Part shown: positions 7,861-16,928 of the stretch, in pieces
Layout: each line of letters begins with the position of its first letter
How positions within the stretch are numbered: position 1 is the first letter of the stretch
DNA from: Candidatus Saganbacteria bacterium
GTDB taxonomy: Bacteria; Margulisbacteria; WOR-1; XYC2-FULL-46-14; XYC2-FULL-37-10
NCBI GenBank assembly: GCA_016223245.1
Contig: JACRPL010000009.1
Location: 1 to 64,000 of the forward strand
Direction: 5' to 3'
DNA: 64,000 bases
Program-made: the position numbers and the translations under genes
The notes under the pieces: model-generated
The model's input: the letters and a program-made list of their open reading frames with translations, nothing else
What the model was told of the DNA's origin: nothing
Databases searched by the model: none

Positions 7861-8427
7861 ATGGGATTAGCAGATGAGATGAAAAAGATTGCGGAAGATA
7901 TTGTGGTGGCCCATGATCTGCGGGTAAAAGCTGTCGGTGATATAGTAACCGATGTGCATAAAACCCTTAAGGGTTTTGCTTCGGACAGAAAAAAGATGAG
8001 CGCCGAGCAAGCTAAAGACCTGACAGATTTTGTAGCCGAGTTAGCTAAAAACGTGGGCAGTTTAATCAAGGGATTTACAAAAGATCGTAAAGCCATGGCA
8101 GGCGAGTTAAAAGAAACACTGGCAAAAGCAGTCAAAGACATTGAGACCTATGTGGCAAAAAAGCTAAAAGAGTTTTCCGATAGCCACGCGGCAATGAGTG
8201 ACGAACTCAAAAAAGAGCTTGATAAGTATGTCGCAGGCATTGCTTCAGACATCAAAAAACTCCTGGGTGGCTACGCTAAAGACAGAAAAGAACTTGCCGC
8301 TGAATTAAAGAAAATGGCTGCCAATTGGCAGGAGGGGACTAAAGGTCTGGCCAAGAAAAAAGGAGCCAAATCCAAAGTTAAAGCCGGCGCCAGTGTAAAA
8401 TCCGTAGAAGAAGTGATCGGCCGATAG
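7861..8427 (+). CDS. 33-residue-repeat helical protein, GvpC-like candidate
   Basis: A 188-residue Ala/Lys/Asp-rich helical protein. About four repeats of 32-34 residues are visible between residues 35 and 160, each with a block like L.KGF.KDRK.MA.ELK followed by a helix (blocks LKGFASDRKKM, LIKGFTKDRKAM, LKEFSDSHAAM, LLGGYAKDRKEL). A period near 33 is the hallmark of cyanobacterial GvpC, which binds GvpA ribs and stiffens the vesicle. The sequence itself is not clearly GvpC, so the assignment is inferred from period and position. The C-terminus is Lys-rich. It starts 2 bases after the previous stop. Confidence 0.6.
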   Translation: MGLADEMKKIAEDIVVAHDLRVKAVGDIVTDVHKTLKGFASDRKKMSAEQAKDLTDFVAELAKNVGSLIKGFTKDRKAMAGELKETLAKAVKDIETYVAKKLKEFSDSHAAMSDELKKELDKYVAGIASDIKKLLGGYAKDRKELAAELKKMAANWQEGTKGLAKKKGAKSKVKAGASVKSVEEVIGR

Positions 8428-8462
8428 GAAAGAAGAGTAAAAAACTCTTCGAGGGGGCAGAG

Positions 8463-8702
8463 ATGCCGGAGAAAAAACTTTTAACCTGTGCTTTTTGTAA
8501 AGGAACGGGGAAAGATCCCTTTGATCTTCTTTCCCGACTTGCTTCTTGTCAGGTCTGTGGCGGAAAAGGGGAAGTAGAAGTTTATGAACCGATAACAGAG
8601 TGTCCCTTTTGCAAAGGAACAGGCGTTTACCCGCATAGTCGGCTGACCTGTTCTTTTTGCCGAGGGAAGGGAGATTTTACCCGTAGAGGAGGTGAAAAAT
8701 AA
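8463..8702 (+). CDS. stand-alone DnaJ-type zinc-finger protein
   Basis: A 79-residue protein consisting of four CxxCxGxG motifs (CAFCKGTG, CQVCGGKG, CPFCKGTG, CSFCRGKG). This is the full Cys-rich zinc-binding region of DnaJ (Hsp40), without a J domain or substrate-binding domain. In DnaJ this region binds two zinc ions and helps hold unfolded clients. In this operon a J domain occurs separately on the GvpF/L protein at 12606, so the two may act together in folding or delivering vesicle proteins; that link is inference. The ATG is preceded by GAGGGGG. Confidence 0.85.
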   Translation: MPEKKLLTCAFCKGTGKDPFDLLSRLASCQVCGGKGEVEVYEPITECPFCKGTGVYPHSRLTCSFCRGKGDFTRRGGEK

Positions 8703-8703
8703 A

Positions 8704-9624
8704 ATGTATACAAACACAGATGAAATAAACACGGTTCTTGAGCCAACCCCGATGCCGGATTTTGTGGAAACGCCTTATATCAAAGATATTACCGCTCGCG
8801 CTCTTAATTATGTAAAAGCGGGTTTTCCCGTGCATTTCAGAGGGGCTTCCGGCACCGGCAAGACTACTCTTGCTATGCATATTGCCGGTAAACTTAAAAG
8901 GCCCATGGTGCTGCTGCATGGGGATGAGGAGTTTACTACTTCTGATCTGGTGGGCGGTGAATATGGCTATCGCATACGCAAGGTGGTTGATCGTTTTATC
9001 TCCAGAGTATGTAAAACGGAAGAGGATATGGTAAAGCGCTGGGTTGATAATCGCTTGACGGTGGCTTGCAAGTACGGGTTTACATTAATATATGATGAGT
9101 TTACCCGCTCCCGGCCGGAAGCCAACAATATCCTTCTTTCTATTTTAGCGGAAAAGATCATGGATCTGCCGGTAGGGAGAGGTGATGAGCCCTATCTAAA
9201 AGTTCATCCGGAATTTACTGCCATTTTTACTTCTAATCCGGAAGAATATGCCGGAGTGCACCGCAGTCAGGATGCTCTGCGCGACCGCATGGTTACCATG
9301 GATCTGGACCATTTTGATTATGAGACAGAAGTCGCGATAACTAAGGCAAAATCCAAGATCCCCAGAAAAGAAGCGGAGATAATTGTAAATATTGTCAGGG
9401 GATTAAGGGAATCTGAAAAGTGTGAATTTGCGCCCACCATTCGCGGCTGCATCATGATCGCCAAAGCGCTCAAAATCCAAGATTTAAATCTGGTAAGCTC
9501 CAATGGCAGCTTTTTGAATATTTGTCAGGATGTCTTGGCTTCAGAAACCAGCAGGGTGGGATCAAAAACCAATCAGACCAAGGTTAAAGAAATAGTTAAG
9601 GGATTGGTTAAAAAGTGCGCTTAG
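8704..9624 (+). CDS. gvpN: gas vesicle AAA+ ATPase GvpN
   Basis: A GvpN protein of 306 residues, a MoxR-like AAA+ ATPase needed for vesicle enlargement. Walker A GASGTGKTTLA is near residue 50, Walker B LIYDEFTRS follows near residue 125, and the family opening FVETPYIKDITARAL is present. ATG 8704 is preferred over an upstream in-frame GTG at 8692 because GAGGAGG (8685-8691) would overlap the GTG. The gene begins at the end of the zinc-finger gene and is followed by a 30-base gap. Confidence 0.95.
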   Translation: MYTNTDEINTVLEPTPMPDFVETPYIKDITARALNYVKAGFPVHFRGASGTGKTTLAMHIAGKLKRPMVLLHGDEEFTTSDLVGGEYGYRIRKVVDRFISRVCKTEEDMVKRWVDNRLTVACKYGFTLIYDEFTRSRPEANNILLSILAEKIMDLPVGRGDEPYLKVHPEFTAIFTSNPEEYAGVHRSQDALRDRMVTMDLDHFDYETEVAITKAKSKIPRKEAEIIVNIVRGLRESEKCEFAPTIRGCIMIAKALKIQDLNLVSSNGSFLNICQDVLASETSRVGSKTNQTKVKEIVKGLVKKCA

Positions 9625-9653
9625 CCCGGACTTATTAGAAAGGAGGTAGGATC

Positions 9654-9959
9654 GTGAAAAGGAGAACCCAAAGGTTAGGTTTGAGAGACGTTAAATCCAT
9701 GCAATCCATTAGCGCCCGTTCTATTCCCCGGGTACAGAGATCAAGCTATCTGGATTTGTACCTCATGACAGAAAAGAGGCGGCGGCTGGAAAAAGAAATT
9801 TCAATCTTAGAAGTAAGGAGGAATATTGCCAGAAAGCAATTAACCATCATCAATAAAAACATTGATAAATTACAAGGTGAGGGGATTGAAAAACAAAGGG
9901 GAAGGTCTCGTCCGCCCGCTTCCAAGCCGATGAAAAGGATGGCGATACATTATGGTTAA
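9654..9959 (+). CDS. small basic coiled-coil protein of the gas-vesicle operon
   Basis: A 101-residue protein starting at GTG 9654 after AAAGGAGG. The N-terminus is basic and Arg/Ser-rich (MKRRTQRLGLRDVKS); the middle (about residues 35-75) is a short coiled coil with EKRRRLEKEISILEVRR; the C-terminus is basic. No named family is recognised. Its place between gvpN and the Hsp20 gene suggests an accessory assembly role. The stop overlaps the start of the next gene by 8 bases. Confidence 0.6.
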   Translation: MKRRTQRLGLRDVKSMQSISARSIPRVQRSSYLDLYLMTEKRRRLEKEISILEVRRNIARKQLTIINKNIDKLQGEGIEKQRGRSRPPASKPMKRMAIHYG

Positions 9960-10443
9960 AGAACGAGGAGAATTTGGCTTGGGCGGGCTTTTTAAAGGTC
10001 TTGAAACGTTGATCGATCTCGCGGCAAAAGTAAAAGAGGCTGGCGGAGAAATAAAAAAGGAAGGAGAGATCGATCTTAGCCATCTTAAGGAAGGGATGAA
10101 GGGGGTCTTCGGGGTTACAATCAGAACTGCGGAGGGCGGCAAGCCGGTAGTTGAGCCCTTTGGCAACATCAAAAAGACGCCTCAAGGGCCAAGCGTTGAG
10201 GCCGAGAGGGAACCCATCACCGATGTCTTTGATGAAACAGACGAAATTCGCGTCTATGCCGAAATGCCGGGAGTAAATAAGACTGATATTAAATTAGATT
10301 TAAAAGATGATATTCTTGATATTTCAGCCAAAAGCAGGGACAGGAAATATCATAAAGAGGTTTTACTGCCTCTGAAATTAAAGGTAGAAAATTTAATTTT
10401 TAGTTATAAGAATGGTATTTTGGAGGTTAAGATTAAAAAGTGA
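9952..10443 (+). CDS. gvpH: Hsp20-type small heat-shock protein, GvpH-like
   Basis: A 163-residue protein. An N-terminal segment with [15 protein letters not shown] and basic helices precedes an alpha-crystallin (Hsp20) domain at about residues 85-163, seen as [15 protein letters not shown], then [11 protein letters not shown] and the terminal [12 protein letters not shown] strand. GvpH of halophilic archaea and similar proteins in bacterial gas-vesicle clusters have this architecture and act as holdases for vesicle proteins. It overlaps the next gene by 4 bases (GTGA), so translation is probably coupled. Confidence 0.85.
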   Translation: MVKERGEFGLGGLFKGLETLIDLAAKVKEAGGEIKKEGEIDLSHLKEGMKGVFGVTIRTAEGGKPVVEPFGNIKKTPQGPSVEAEREPITDVFDETDEIRVYAEMPGVNKTDIKLDLKDDILDISAKSRDRKYHKEVLLPLKLKVENLIFSYKNGILEVKIKK

Positions 10444-12602
10444 AAGATTTCTTAACCCTAAAGGTAAAAGAGGCACTATCTAAGGATGTCGGCAGGGCGA
10501 TTGCCCGGATTGATCCCGAAGACATGAAGGAACTTAGCTTAGAAGTGGGCAGTATCGCGCAGGTTGAAGGGAAAAGAAAAACGGCGGTGAAGATAATGCC
10601 TTGTTATGCTGAAGAGAGAAGGAAAAAGCTTGTCCAAATGGATGGAATTTCACGAGAGAACGCGCAGGTTGGTCTTGATGAAAAGGTAAAACTTCGGAAA
10701 ATCGACTGCAAGCCCTCTTCTAAAATCACCCTTGCTCCTTTAACCGTATCCAGTTTACTTCGAGGGGAAACAGATGCTAAATATATAGGGTCCCTGATGG
10801 AAGGACTGCCTGTCGTCAAGGGGGACAGGATCAGGGCGATACTTTTTGGTTCAAGATCGTGTGATTTTAAAGTGTTGGATACTATTCCCGATGGTTTTGT
10901 TTTGATGAGCCCTGCTGCCTTATTAAGAATGGAGAGCAAGGGAGGAAAAGAGCCCTGTCCCGTAAAACTTTCATATGAAGATATCGGCGGGCTTTCTACA
11001 CAGATACAAAGGATCAGGGAGATGATCGAACTCCCTCTCCGTTATCCTCAAGTCTTTGACCGGCTGGGGATTGATGCGCCCAAGGGGGTTTTACTTTATG
11101 GTCCTCCGGGAACCGGCAAAACATTAATTGCGCGGGCGGTAGTAAATGAGACTGACGCTTATTTTGTAAGCATTTCCGGTCCGGAAGTGATGGGGAAATT
11201 TTATGGTGAATCCGAAGGCAGGTTGCGCTCCGTTTTTGAAGATGCTCAAAAACATGCTCCGGCTATTATTTTTATTGATGAAATAGACGCCATTGCTCCC
11301 AAAAGAGAAGAGATGGGGGGCGAAAAACAGGTGGAGCGGCGGGTGGTGGCGCAACTCCTCTCTCTGTTGGATGGTTTGGAATCTCGCGGTCAGATCATTG
11401 TAATTGGCGCTACTAATATTCCTAATACTTTAGATCCCGCCTTGAGAAGGCCCGGCCGATTTGACCGGGAAATATCCGTCCCCATTCCGGATAAAAATGG
11501 GCGGCTGGAAATTTTGCAGATCCATACCCGCGGCATGCCTCTCTCAAAAGATGTCAGTCTTGAGAAATTAGCTGAAATTACCCATGGTTTTGTCGGGGCG
11601 GACATTCAGGCCTTAGGCCGGGAAGCGGCAATGTCCGCCTTAAGAAAAATCCTTCCCAAAATAGATTTTGAAATGATGGAAATCCCATATGAGACCCTGC
11701 TTAAACTGGAAGTAACCATGGATAATTTTAGAGAAGCGATGAAGGAAGTTGAACCCTCTGCTATTCGAGAAGTTTTTGTAGAGGTGCCGGACGTCAAATG
11801 GGAAGATGTTGGAGGATTGGATAATATCAAGGAAGAATTGAAAGAAGCGGTTGAGTGGCCACTTAAATATGCGGATGTTTTTAAGCAAGCAAGCACCAAC
11901 CCGCCCAAGGGGATTTTACTCTATGGAGAACCAGGAACCGGCAAGACCCTTTTAGCCAAAGCCGTGGCGCACGAAAGCGGCGTGAATTTTATCTCGATCA
12001 AAGGGCCGCAGCTGATTAGCCAGTATGTGGGTGAATCAGAGCGGGGAGTAAGAGAGATATTTAAGAAAGCAAAACAAGCGGCGCCGACTGTTCTTTTTTT
12101 AGATGAAATTGACAGTCTAGTGCCTAAAAGAGGGTCAAGTTCAACGGATGCTCATGTGACGGAGCGGGTGATCAGCCAGTTTTTAACGGAAATGGACGGG
12201 ATCGAAGAGCTTAAAGGGGTGGTAGTTTTAGCCGCGACTAACCGATTGGATTTGATCGACCCTGCCCTTCTACGCAGCGGTAGATTCGATCTCTTACTCG
12301 AATTGCCTCGGCCTGATACCAAGGCGCGCTTGGAAATATTTCGCATTCATTCCAGGAATAAGCCGTTAGAAAAGGATATTAACTTGAAAGACCTGGCGAA
12401 AAGAACCGAAGGTAAAGCAGGCGCTGACATTGAATTCCTCTGCCGCCGGGCGGCAATGCTTGCCATAAGAGAATTTATCGGGCATAAATGTCCGCAGATG
12501 GATGGCCCGGTAATAAAGCTGAAGCATTTTGAAGATGCTCTTTTATTGGCAGAAAATCAAACTGTAGGGCAAGGGTTTATCCCTTGCTTGCAGGAGAAAT
12601 AA
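10440..12602 (+). CDS. CDC48/VAT-type AAA+ ATPase
   Basis: A 720-residue protein with a double-psi-barrel-like N domain (about residues 1-165) and two AAA+ modules. Module 1 has [12 protein letters not shown] and [14 protein letters not shown] with an RRPGRFDRE arginine-finger block; module 2 has [27 protein letters not shown] and LLRSGRFD. This is the CDC48/p97/VAT architecture, which unfolds or extracts proteins. It starts at GTG 10440 overlapping the Hsp20 stop. It is more familiar from archaea and eukaryotes. Within this operon it probably remodels or disaggregates Gvp proteins; that role is inference. Confidence 0.95.
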   Translation: MKDFLTLKVKEALSKDVGRAIARIDPEDMKELSLEVGSIAQVEGKRKTAVKIMPCYAEERRKKLVQMDGISRENAQVGLDEKVKLRKIDCKPSSKITLAPLTVSSLLRGETDAKYIGSLMEGLPVVKGDRIRAILFGSRSCDFKVLDTIPDGFVLMSPAALLRMESKGGKEPCPVKLSYEDIGGLSTQIQRIREMIELPLRYPQVFDRLGIDAPKGVLLYGPPGTGKTLIARAVVNETDAYFVSISGPEVMGKFYGESEGRLRSVFEDAQKHAPAIIFIDEIDAIAPKREEMGGEKQVERRVVAQLLSLLDGLESRGQIIVIGATNIPNTLDPALRRPGRFDREISVPIPDKNGRLEILQIHTRGMPLSKDVSLEKLAEITHGFVGADIQALGREAAMSALRKILPKIDFEMMEIPYETLLKLEVTMDNFREAMKEVEPSAIREVFVEVPDVKWEDVGGLDNIKEELKEAVEWPLKYADVFKQASTNPPKGILLYGEPGTGKTLLAKAVAHESGVNFISIKGPQLISQYVGESERGVREIFKKAKQAAPTVLFLDEIDSLVPKRGSSSTDAHVTERVISQFLTEMDGIEELKGVVVLAATNRLDLIDPALLRSGRFDLLLELPRPDTKARLEIFRIHSRNKPLEKDINLKDLAKRTEGKAGADIEFLCRRAAMLAIREFIGHKCPQMDGPVIKLKHFEDALLLAENQTVGQGFIPCLQEK

Positions 12603-12605
12603 ATT

Positions 12606-13577
12606 ATGTTGGAAAAATATATTTACGGCATTATAAATTCAAACGAAGAGAAATCTATTAATATCGAAAACGAGAATGCCTATGTAATTTCTTGCGATGG
12701 CATTTCCGCGGTAGTGAGCGATGCGGAAAAAGTTGACTATCGCAATTTGCCCCGAGAGACCTTGGCCAGATGCCTTGTCAAACACCAACAAGTGATTGAG
12801 AAGGTTATGAGGAACTTTACGATTATTCCTATGCGCATGGGAACTTACGCGACGGATGAAGAAGAAGTCAGGCGGATATTGGCAAAAGGGTATCCATTAA
12901 TAAAAGACATATTAAACCGAGCGGCTGATACTGTTGAAATCGATGTCGTCGCGACTCGGAATAATTTTGAACAGATACTCAAAGAAGTCGGAAATGAACC
13001 GGAAATTAAGGAGTTTAAAGAAAAAATAATAACCGAGGCAAAAGGGATTACCCTTGAAGACCAGTTGAAAATTGGAGCTTTGGTTAAAAAAGCCTTGGAT
13101 GCAAAAAAGGAAAGCATCGCTTCTGAAATACAAACGGCGTTAAAACCTGTCAGCCTGGATGTTAAAACGCATGCGGCCATGAATGATCAAATGGTAATGA
13201 ATGCTGCTTTTCTGATTAATATTGTAAACCGAGAAGAATTTGATCAAAAAATAGAGGAGCTGAATGCTAAATATGCGGACAAACTAAATTTTCGCTGTGT
13301 CGGGCCGCTTCCATCCTACAGCTTTTATACTCTTGAAGTCTTGGAGCTGAAATTTGATGAAATAGAATGGGCAAAAAAGAAATTAAGGCTGCGAAGCGGG
13401 CAGATCGGCGAAGATGAAGTAAAAAGAGCGTATAAGAAGTTCGCAAAATTATCTCATCCCGATGTAAAGGAAGGCGGAGATGCGGAGTTCGAGGAGATAA
13501 CCAAGGCCTATAAGCTTTTGAAAAACTATTCCCGGGCGGGAAATGACGCTTTGCTGGTCAAAGTAAGGGAAAGTTAA
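12606..13577 (+). CDS. gvpF/L: GvpF/L protein with C-terminal J domain
   Basis: A 323-residue protein. Residues 1 to about 250 match the GvpL/GvpF family (start EKYIYGIINS; later IPMRMGTYA; VMNAAFLINI; GPLPSYSF). The C-terminus adds a J-domain-like module from about 252, with EDEVKRAYKKFAKLS, the HPD tripeptide at 284-286, and EFEEITKAYKLL. J domains stimulate Hsp70 ATPases. Four GvpF/L paralogues are in this operon and only this one carries the extension. It suggests that Hsp70 is recruited to nascent vesicles, with the zinc-finger half of a DnaJ supplied by the gene at 8463. Confidence 0.9.
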   Translation: MLEKYIYGIINSNEEKSINIENENAYVISCDGISAVVSDAEKVDYRNLPRETLARCLVKHQQVIEKVMRNFTIIPMRMGTYATDEEEVRRILAKGYPLIKDILNRAADTVEIDVVATRNNFEQILKEVGNEPEIKEFKEKIITEAKGITLEDQLKIGALVKKALDAKKESIASEIQTALKPVSLDVKTHAAMNDQMVMNAAFLINIVNREEFDQKIEELNAKYADKLNFRCVGPLPSYSFYTLEVLELKFDEIEWAKKKLRLRSGQIGEDEVKRAYKKFAKLSHPDVKEGGDAEFEEITKAYKLLKNYSRAGNDALLVKVRES

Positions 13578-14344
13578 TGGAAGAAGGCAAATATATCTAT
13601 TGCATTATCGGCACAAAGCAGGAGAGGAACTTTGGCCCTATTGGCACAGGAGAAAGGGGGAATGAAGTTTTAACTATTGGCTATGATGATTTGAGCATGG
13701 TGGTAAGCAGTCATCCCTTGGGCAAACTGATTGTCAATCGTGAAAATATGCTGGCGCATGAGAAGGTAATAGAGAAAGTTATGGAAGAATTTGACGCGGC
13801 GCTGCCGGTCAGGTTTGGAACCGTCGCCTCTTCCGCCGATGAAATAAGGGGGCTTCTGGATAGAAGATATCGGGAATTTAAGAACCTGCTTATGGCAATG
13901 GACCATAAGATAGAATTAGGCGTCAAGGGAATATGGAAAAATATGGATGAAATATTTAATGAAATTGTGGCAGAAAATAGAGAAATTAAGGGACTGAAGG
14001 CGGAAATAGAAAAGCAAAAAGACAAAAAAAACATCCAAGCCAAGATGGCGGTTGGAAAAATGATTGAAGACGCGCTGCAAGCAAAAAAAGAAAAAGAAAG
14101 CGGGGTGATAATTGAAAAATTAAAAAAAACCTCCCTTGATTACAAGCTTAATAAAACCATTAGCGATGAAATGTTTATTAACGCCGCCTTTCTGGTGGAT
14201 AAGGGCAGGGAAAAAGAGTTTGATAATATTATGGCCGACTTGGATCGAAAATATAAAAATCGGGCTAAATTTATGTATGCGGGGCCTTTGCCGCCATATA
14301 ATTTTGTAAATATCACAATTTATCCGGGAAAATGGGAGGCGTAA
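13577..14344 (+). CDS. gvpF/L: GvpF/L family gas vesicle protein
   Basis: A 255-residue GvpL/GvpF-family protein with the usual markers: GKYIYCIIGTK at the start, DLSMVVSSHPLGK, NMLAHEKVIEKVM, LPVRFGTVA, then a charged helical region, MFINAAFLVDK and the closing GPLPPYNFV. GvpF binds GvpA and takes part in nucleation of vesicles. The ATG overlaps the preceding stop (TAATG). No odd residues are apparent. Which of the four paralogues is functionally GvpF or GvpL cannot be decided by reading. Confidence 0.92.
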   Translation: MEEGKYIYCIIGTKQERNFGPIGTGERGNEVLTIGYDDLSMVVSSHPLGKLIVNRENMLAHEKVIEKVMEEFDAALPVRFGTVASSADEIRGLLDRRYREFKNLLMAMDHKIELGVKGIWKNMDEIFNEIVAENREIKGLKAEIEKQKDKKNIQAKMAVGKMIEDALQAKKEKESGVIIEKLKKTSLDYKLNKTISDEMFINAAFLVDKGREKEFDNIMADLDRKYKNRAKFMYAGPLPPYNFVNITIYPGKWEA

Positions 14345-14346
14345 AA

Positions 14347-14814
14347 ATGGTTTTAATTGGTACCGAAGCTGAAGTTGTAAATGTTATTACTAAATTAAAT
14401 GGAGCAAGTAAAAGTGAGATCAATCAGGAAATCAGCTTGACTTTGGACTACATCGGCTATATTTGCAGTTATTTGGTCAGGAAGGGACATCTGATCTATT
14501 TCAGCGGCCGCTATTATCCGGCCGGCACGCCGCTTGAGCTTTTACCCAAAAGACAACCAAAAGTGGATAAAAGCTTTGCCAGTGAGATTGCCGATGAAGT
14601 AGCCAAGAGAATAGGAATAAGTCGCGGTGAGAGGTTGGAGGAAAGGCGGGAAGAGAGAGTAAAAATAAAAACTGACTTTGATGTTCCAATTAAAGACGAA
14701 AGTGTGGGATTAGAAAGCAATATTAATAAAGTCGGCGCAAAGCCGGAAAAAGAAAAGGATGATATTGATGAATTAATTGAATCGTTAACCAGGGTGCGAA
14801 AAGGAGGTAGATAA
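14347..14814 (+). CDS. winged-helix-like protein, paralogue 1
   Basis: A 155-residue protein starting at ATG 14347 (GGGAGG upstream). An in-frame ATG at 14332 would overlap the previous gene. Residues 5-65 form a winged-helix-like fold (GTEAEVVNVITKL, then LDYIGYICSYLVRKGHLIYF) that closely parallels the protein at 15868. A charged, probably disordered tail follows. The two paralogues flank the actin-like gene. A DNA- or protein-binding adaptor is inferred, by analogy with partition systems in which an HTH adaptor links a filament to cargo; it could instead be a transcription factor. Confidence 0.65.
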   Translation: MVLIGTEAEVVNVITKLNGASKSEINQEISLTLDYIGYICSYLVRKGHLIYFSGRYYPAGTPLELLPKRQPKVDKSFASEIADEVAKRIGISRGERLEERREERVKIKTDFDVPIKDESVGLESNINKVGAKPEKEKDDIDELIESLTRVRKGGR

Positions 14815-14815
14815 A

Positions 14816-15862
14816 ATGGCGGCAAGCAGTGAAGAAAGCAAGGTAAAAGAGCTTAAGGGCGAAATACAAAGAGGCAAGGGAGTCGATATTGGGACCATGT
14901 TTGTTAAATGCGCGCAAAAGGAGGAAGACAAAATTGTTTTCCGCTCTCAGCGCAATTCCTTCTTTGAAATAGAGCATAACGATTTTACCAAAAAGATTCT
15001 CGACAATTCTAATGTGCGCTACATTGTCAAGGAAAACAAGCTTTACGTGGTAGGCGATGAGGCGATGCAGTTTGCCAACATGTTCAATCGCGAGGTTAGA
15101 AGACCCTTAGCTAAAGGGGTTATCAGCCCTTCGGAAAAGGAAGCTTTGCCCATGGTGGAATTGCTTATAAAAAGCGCGGTTGGCCAACCCAATCATCAAG
15201 GAGAAATCGTTTATTTTTCGGTGCCGGGTGAACCTCTGGATGCGGAGTTTAATATTATTTATCATTGCAAGGTTCTCGAAGGATTTTTGCATACCCTTGG
15301 CTACACGCCGAAATCAATTAATGAAGCTCATGCCATCGTGCTCTCTGAGCTTGCCGAAGAGGACTTTACCGGTATTGGTCTTTCCTTTGGTGGCGGAATG
15401 GTCAATGTTTGCTTTAGTTTTATGTCGGTGCCGATCTTCAAATTTTCAGTGACCAAAGCGGGTGATTGGATAGATTATCAGACTGCTATGGCGGTGGATG
15501 AAACGGCCAGCCGCGTCTCAGCTATAAAAGAAGCATCTCTGGATCTAACTAAGAAAGACGGTTTAAGTAAAATAGAAACCGCCTTGTCGATTTACTATAA
15601 CCACTTGATTGAATACGTGATAGAGAATATAAAGCAAGAGCTGGACAAAACCAAAAGAATGCCGCAGATTGATAACCCGATAACCATCGTTTTGTCCGGC
15701 GGTACTTCCCTACCCAAGGGGTTTGATCAAAGATTTAGACAAATTTTAGAACAGTTAAAATTGCCACTGCCGGTTGGCAAGGTAAGAATGGCTGCTCAAC
15801 CTCTGCGTTCCGCAGCCAAAGGAGCCTTGGTTGCCGCCAGCGCGGATGAAACGAGGAGGTGA
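14816..15862 (+). CDS. actin/Hsp70-superfamily ATPase in the gas-vesicle operon
   Basis: A 348-residue protein of the actin-like ATPase fold. The phosphate-1 loop GVDIGTMFVKCA is near residue 22, the phosphate-2 block GIGLSFGGGMVNVCF near residue 180, and the adenosine motif VLSGGTSLPKGF near residue 285. This order fits ParM/MreB/FtsA-like or Hsp70-like proteins; it has no Hsp70 substrate domain. No named family is recognised. It lies between two winged-helix paralogues within 2-5 bases. A role in positioning or segregating gas vesicles is suggested, comparable to the ParA-type proteins of some other gas-vesicle loci, but is inference. Confidence 0.8.
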   Translation: MAASSEESKVKELKGEIQRGKGVDIGTMFVKCAQKEEDKIVFRSQRNSFFEIEHNDFTKKILDNSNVRYIVKENKLYVVGDEAMQFANMFNREVRRPLAKGVISPSEKEALPMVELLIKSAVGQPNHQGEIVYFSVPGEPLDAEFNIIYHCKVLEGFLHTLGYTPKSINEAHAIVLSELAEEDFTGIGLSFGGGMVNVCFSFMSVPIFKFSVTKAGDWIDYQTAMAVDETASRVSAIKEASLDLTKKDGLSKIETALSIYYNHLIEYVIENIKQELDKTKRMPQIDNPITIVLSGGTSLPKGFDQRFRQILEQLKLPLPVGKVRMAAQPLRSAAKGALVAASADETRR

Positions 15863-15867
15863 TAAAA

Positions 15868-16122
15868 ATGGCAAGCGGTGGAACAGAAGCAAAGGTCTTG
15901 GATGTGATTGCGCGCTTAAAGTTCCCGGATAGGAGGCAGATCTGCAGGGCTTTAGGAATTTCAATAGAGTATGTGGATTATTTGTTAAATTATCTGCGCA
16001 GGAAGGGACGTTTACTCTACAACAAGGGAAGATATTTTCTTCCCGGTGCAAGGCGAAGGAAAGTTGGTGTTTTAAGAAAGATAAGGAAGAAAAGGAAACC
16101 AGGCAGAAAAAAGAAAAGATAA
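15868..16122 (+). CDS. winged-helix-like protein, paralogue 2
   Basis: An 84-residue protein with start ATG 15868 behind GAGGAGGTGATAAAA, which also holds the actin-like gene's stop. Residues 4-60 match paralogue 1: GTEAKVLDVIARL, then ICRALGISIEYVDYLLNYLR and RKGRLLYNKGRYFLPG. The tail is extremely basic (RRRKVGVLRKIRKKRKPG), suggesting nucleic-acid or membrane binding. It is a shortened version of paralogue 1 without the acidic tail. Function is unknown. Confidence 0.65.
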   Translation: MASGGTEAKVLDVIARLKFPDRRQICRALGISIEYVDYLLNYLRRKGRLLYNKGRYFLPGARRRKVGVLRKIRKKRKPGRKKKR

Positions 16123-16127
16123 TATTG

Positions 16128-16928
16128 ATGGAACAAGCAGTTAAAGAAGGCAAGTATATTTATTGCATAATAAAGGAAAGCAAACCAAAAAAATTTGGCG
16201 TGCTGGGGATTGGCGGCCGGGGGGATCAGCCGTACACAATTTGTTCCGATGGCGTGTCAGCTGTGGTCAGCAACGCTCCGATTAAAAAGTATGCTGTTTC
16301 CAGGGATAATACCCTGGCGCATGAAAAGGCCATAGAAGAAGTGATGAAGGAATACACGGTTTTGCCGGTGCGCTTTTGCACTATTGCGGAAAATGAAAAC
16401 GTGGTCAGGAAGATTTTAGAACATGAGAAGGATAAACTTACGCCTCTTTTTAATAAGGTGGAAGGTAAAAGAGAGTTGGGATTAATGGCGCATTTTAAAG
16501 AAGAAGCGATCTATGCGGAAGTTTTAGAAAAATATCAAGATATAAAGCGGTTAAAAAAGGAGATTGAAATGTTGCCGCCGCTCAAAACTTATCATCAGCG
16601 CATGGAGATCGGAAGAATGGTGGAAACTGCCCTGCGCGAAGAAAATGAGACTTATAAGGAGCTTATTTTAGAATCTTTAATTCCTTTAGCCGAGGAGGTA
16701 AAGGAAAATAATCGCTATGGCGAGATCATGATTATCAATGCTGCCTTTTTGGTAAAAAAGGAAAAAGAGGCGGAGTTCGATGCAAAAGTTAACGAGCTGG
16801 ATGATAAATATGGCAGATTCATGAGATTTAAATATACCGGCAACCTGCCGCCTTTTAATTTCGTTAACTTAATAATTGACACTTCGACTTTCGCTCAGTG
16901 TCCAACAGGGAAGTACTCATGTTCATAA
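16128..16928 (+). CDS. gvpF/L: GvpF/L family gas vesicle protein
   Basis: A 266-residue GvpL/GvpF protein with GKYIYCIIKES, GVSAVVSNAPIKKY, TLAHEKAIEEVMKEYTVLPV and RFCTIA, and the terminal MIINAAFLVKK and GNLPPFNFVNLII. ATG 16128 is preferred over TTG 16125. The last 8-10 residues (CPTGKYSCS) overlap the gvpG start and include two Cys; they extend slightly past the normal end, so the overlap probably serves translational coupling. This is one of four paralogues. Confidence 0.92.
   Translation: MEQAVKEGKYIYCIIKESKPKKFGVLGIGGRGDQPYTICSDGVSAVVSNAPIKKYAVSRDNTLAHEKAIEEVMKEYTVLPVRFCTIAENENVVRKILEHEKDKLTPLFNKVEGKRELGLMAHFKEEAIYAEVLEKYQDIKRLKKEIEMLPPLKTYHQRMEIGRMVETALREENETYKELILESLIPLAEEVKENNRYGEIMIINAAFLVKKEKEAEFDAKVNELDDKYGRFMRFKYTGNLPPFNFVNLIIDTSTFAQCPTGKYSCS

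Noticed and set aside
14816-15862. Actin-like protein as DnaK (Hsp70)
   Set aside because: At 348 residues it lacks the Hsp70 substrate-binding domain and the DnaK signature blocks.
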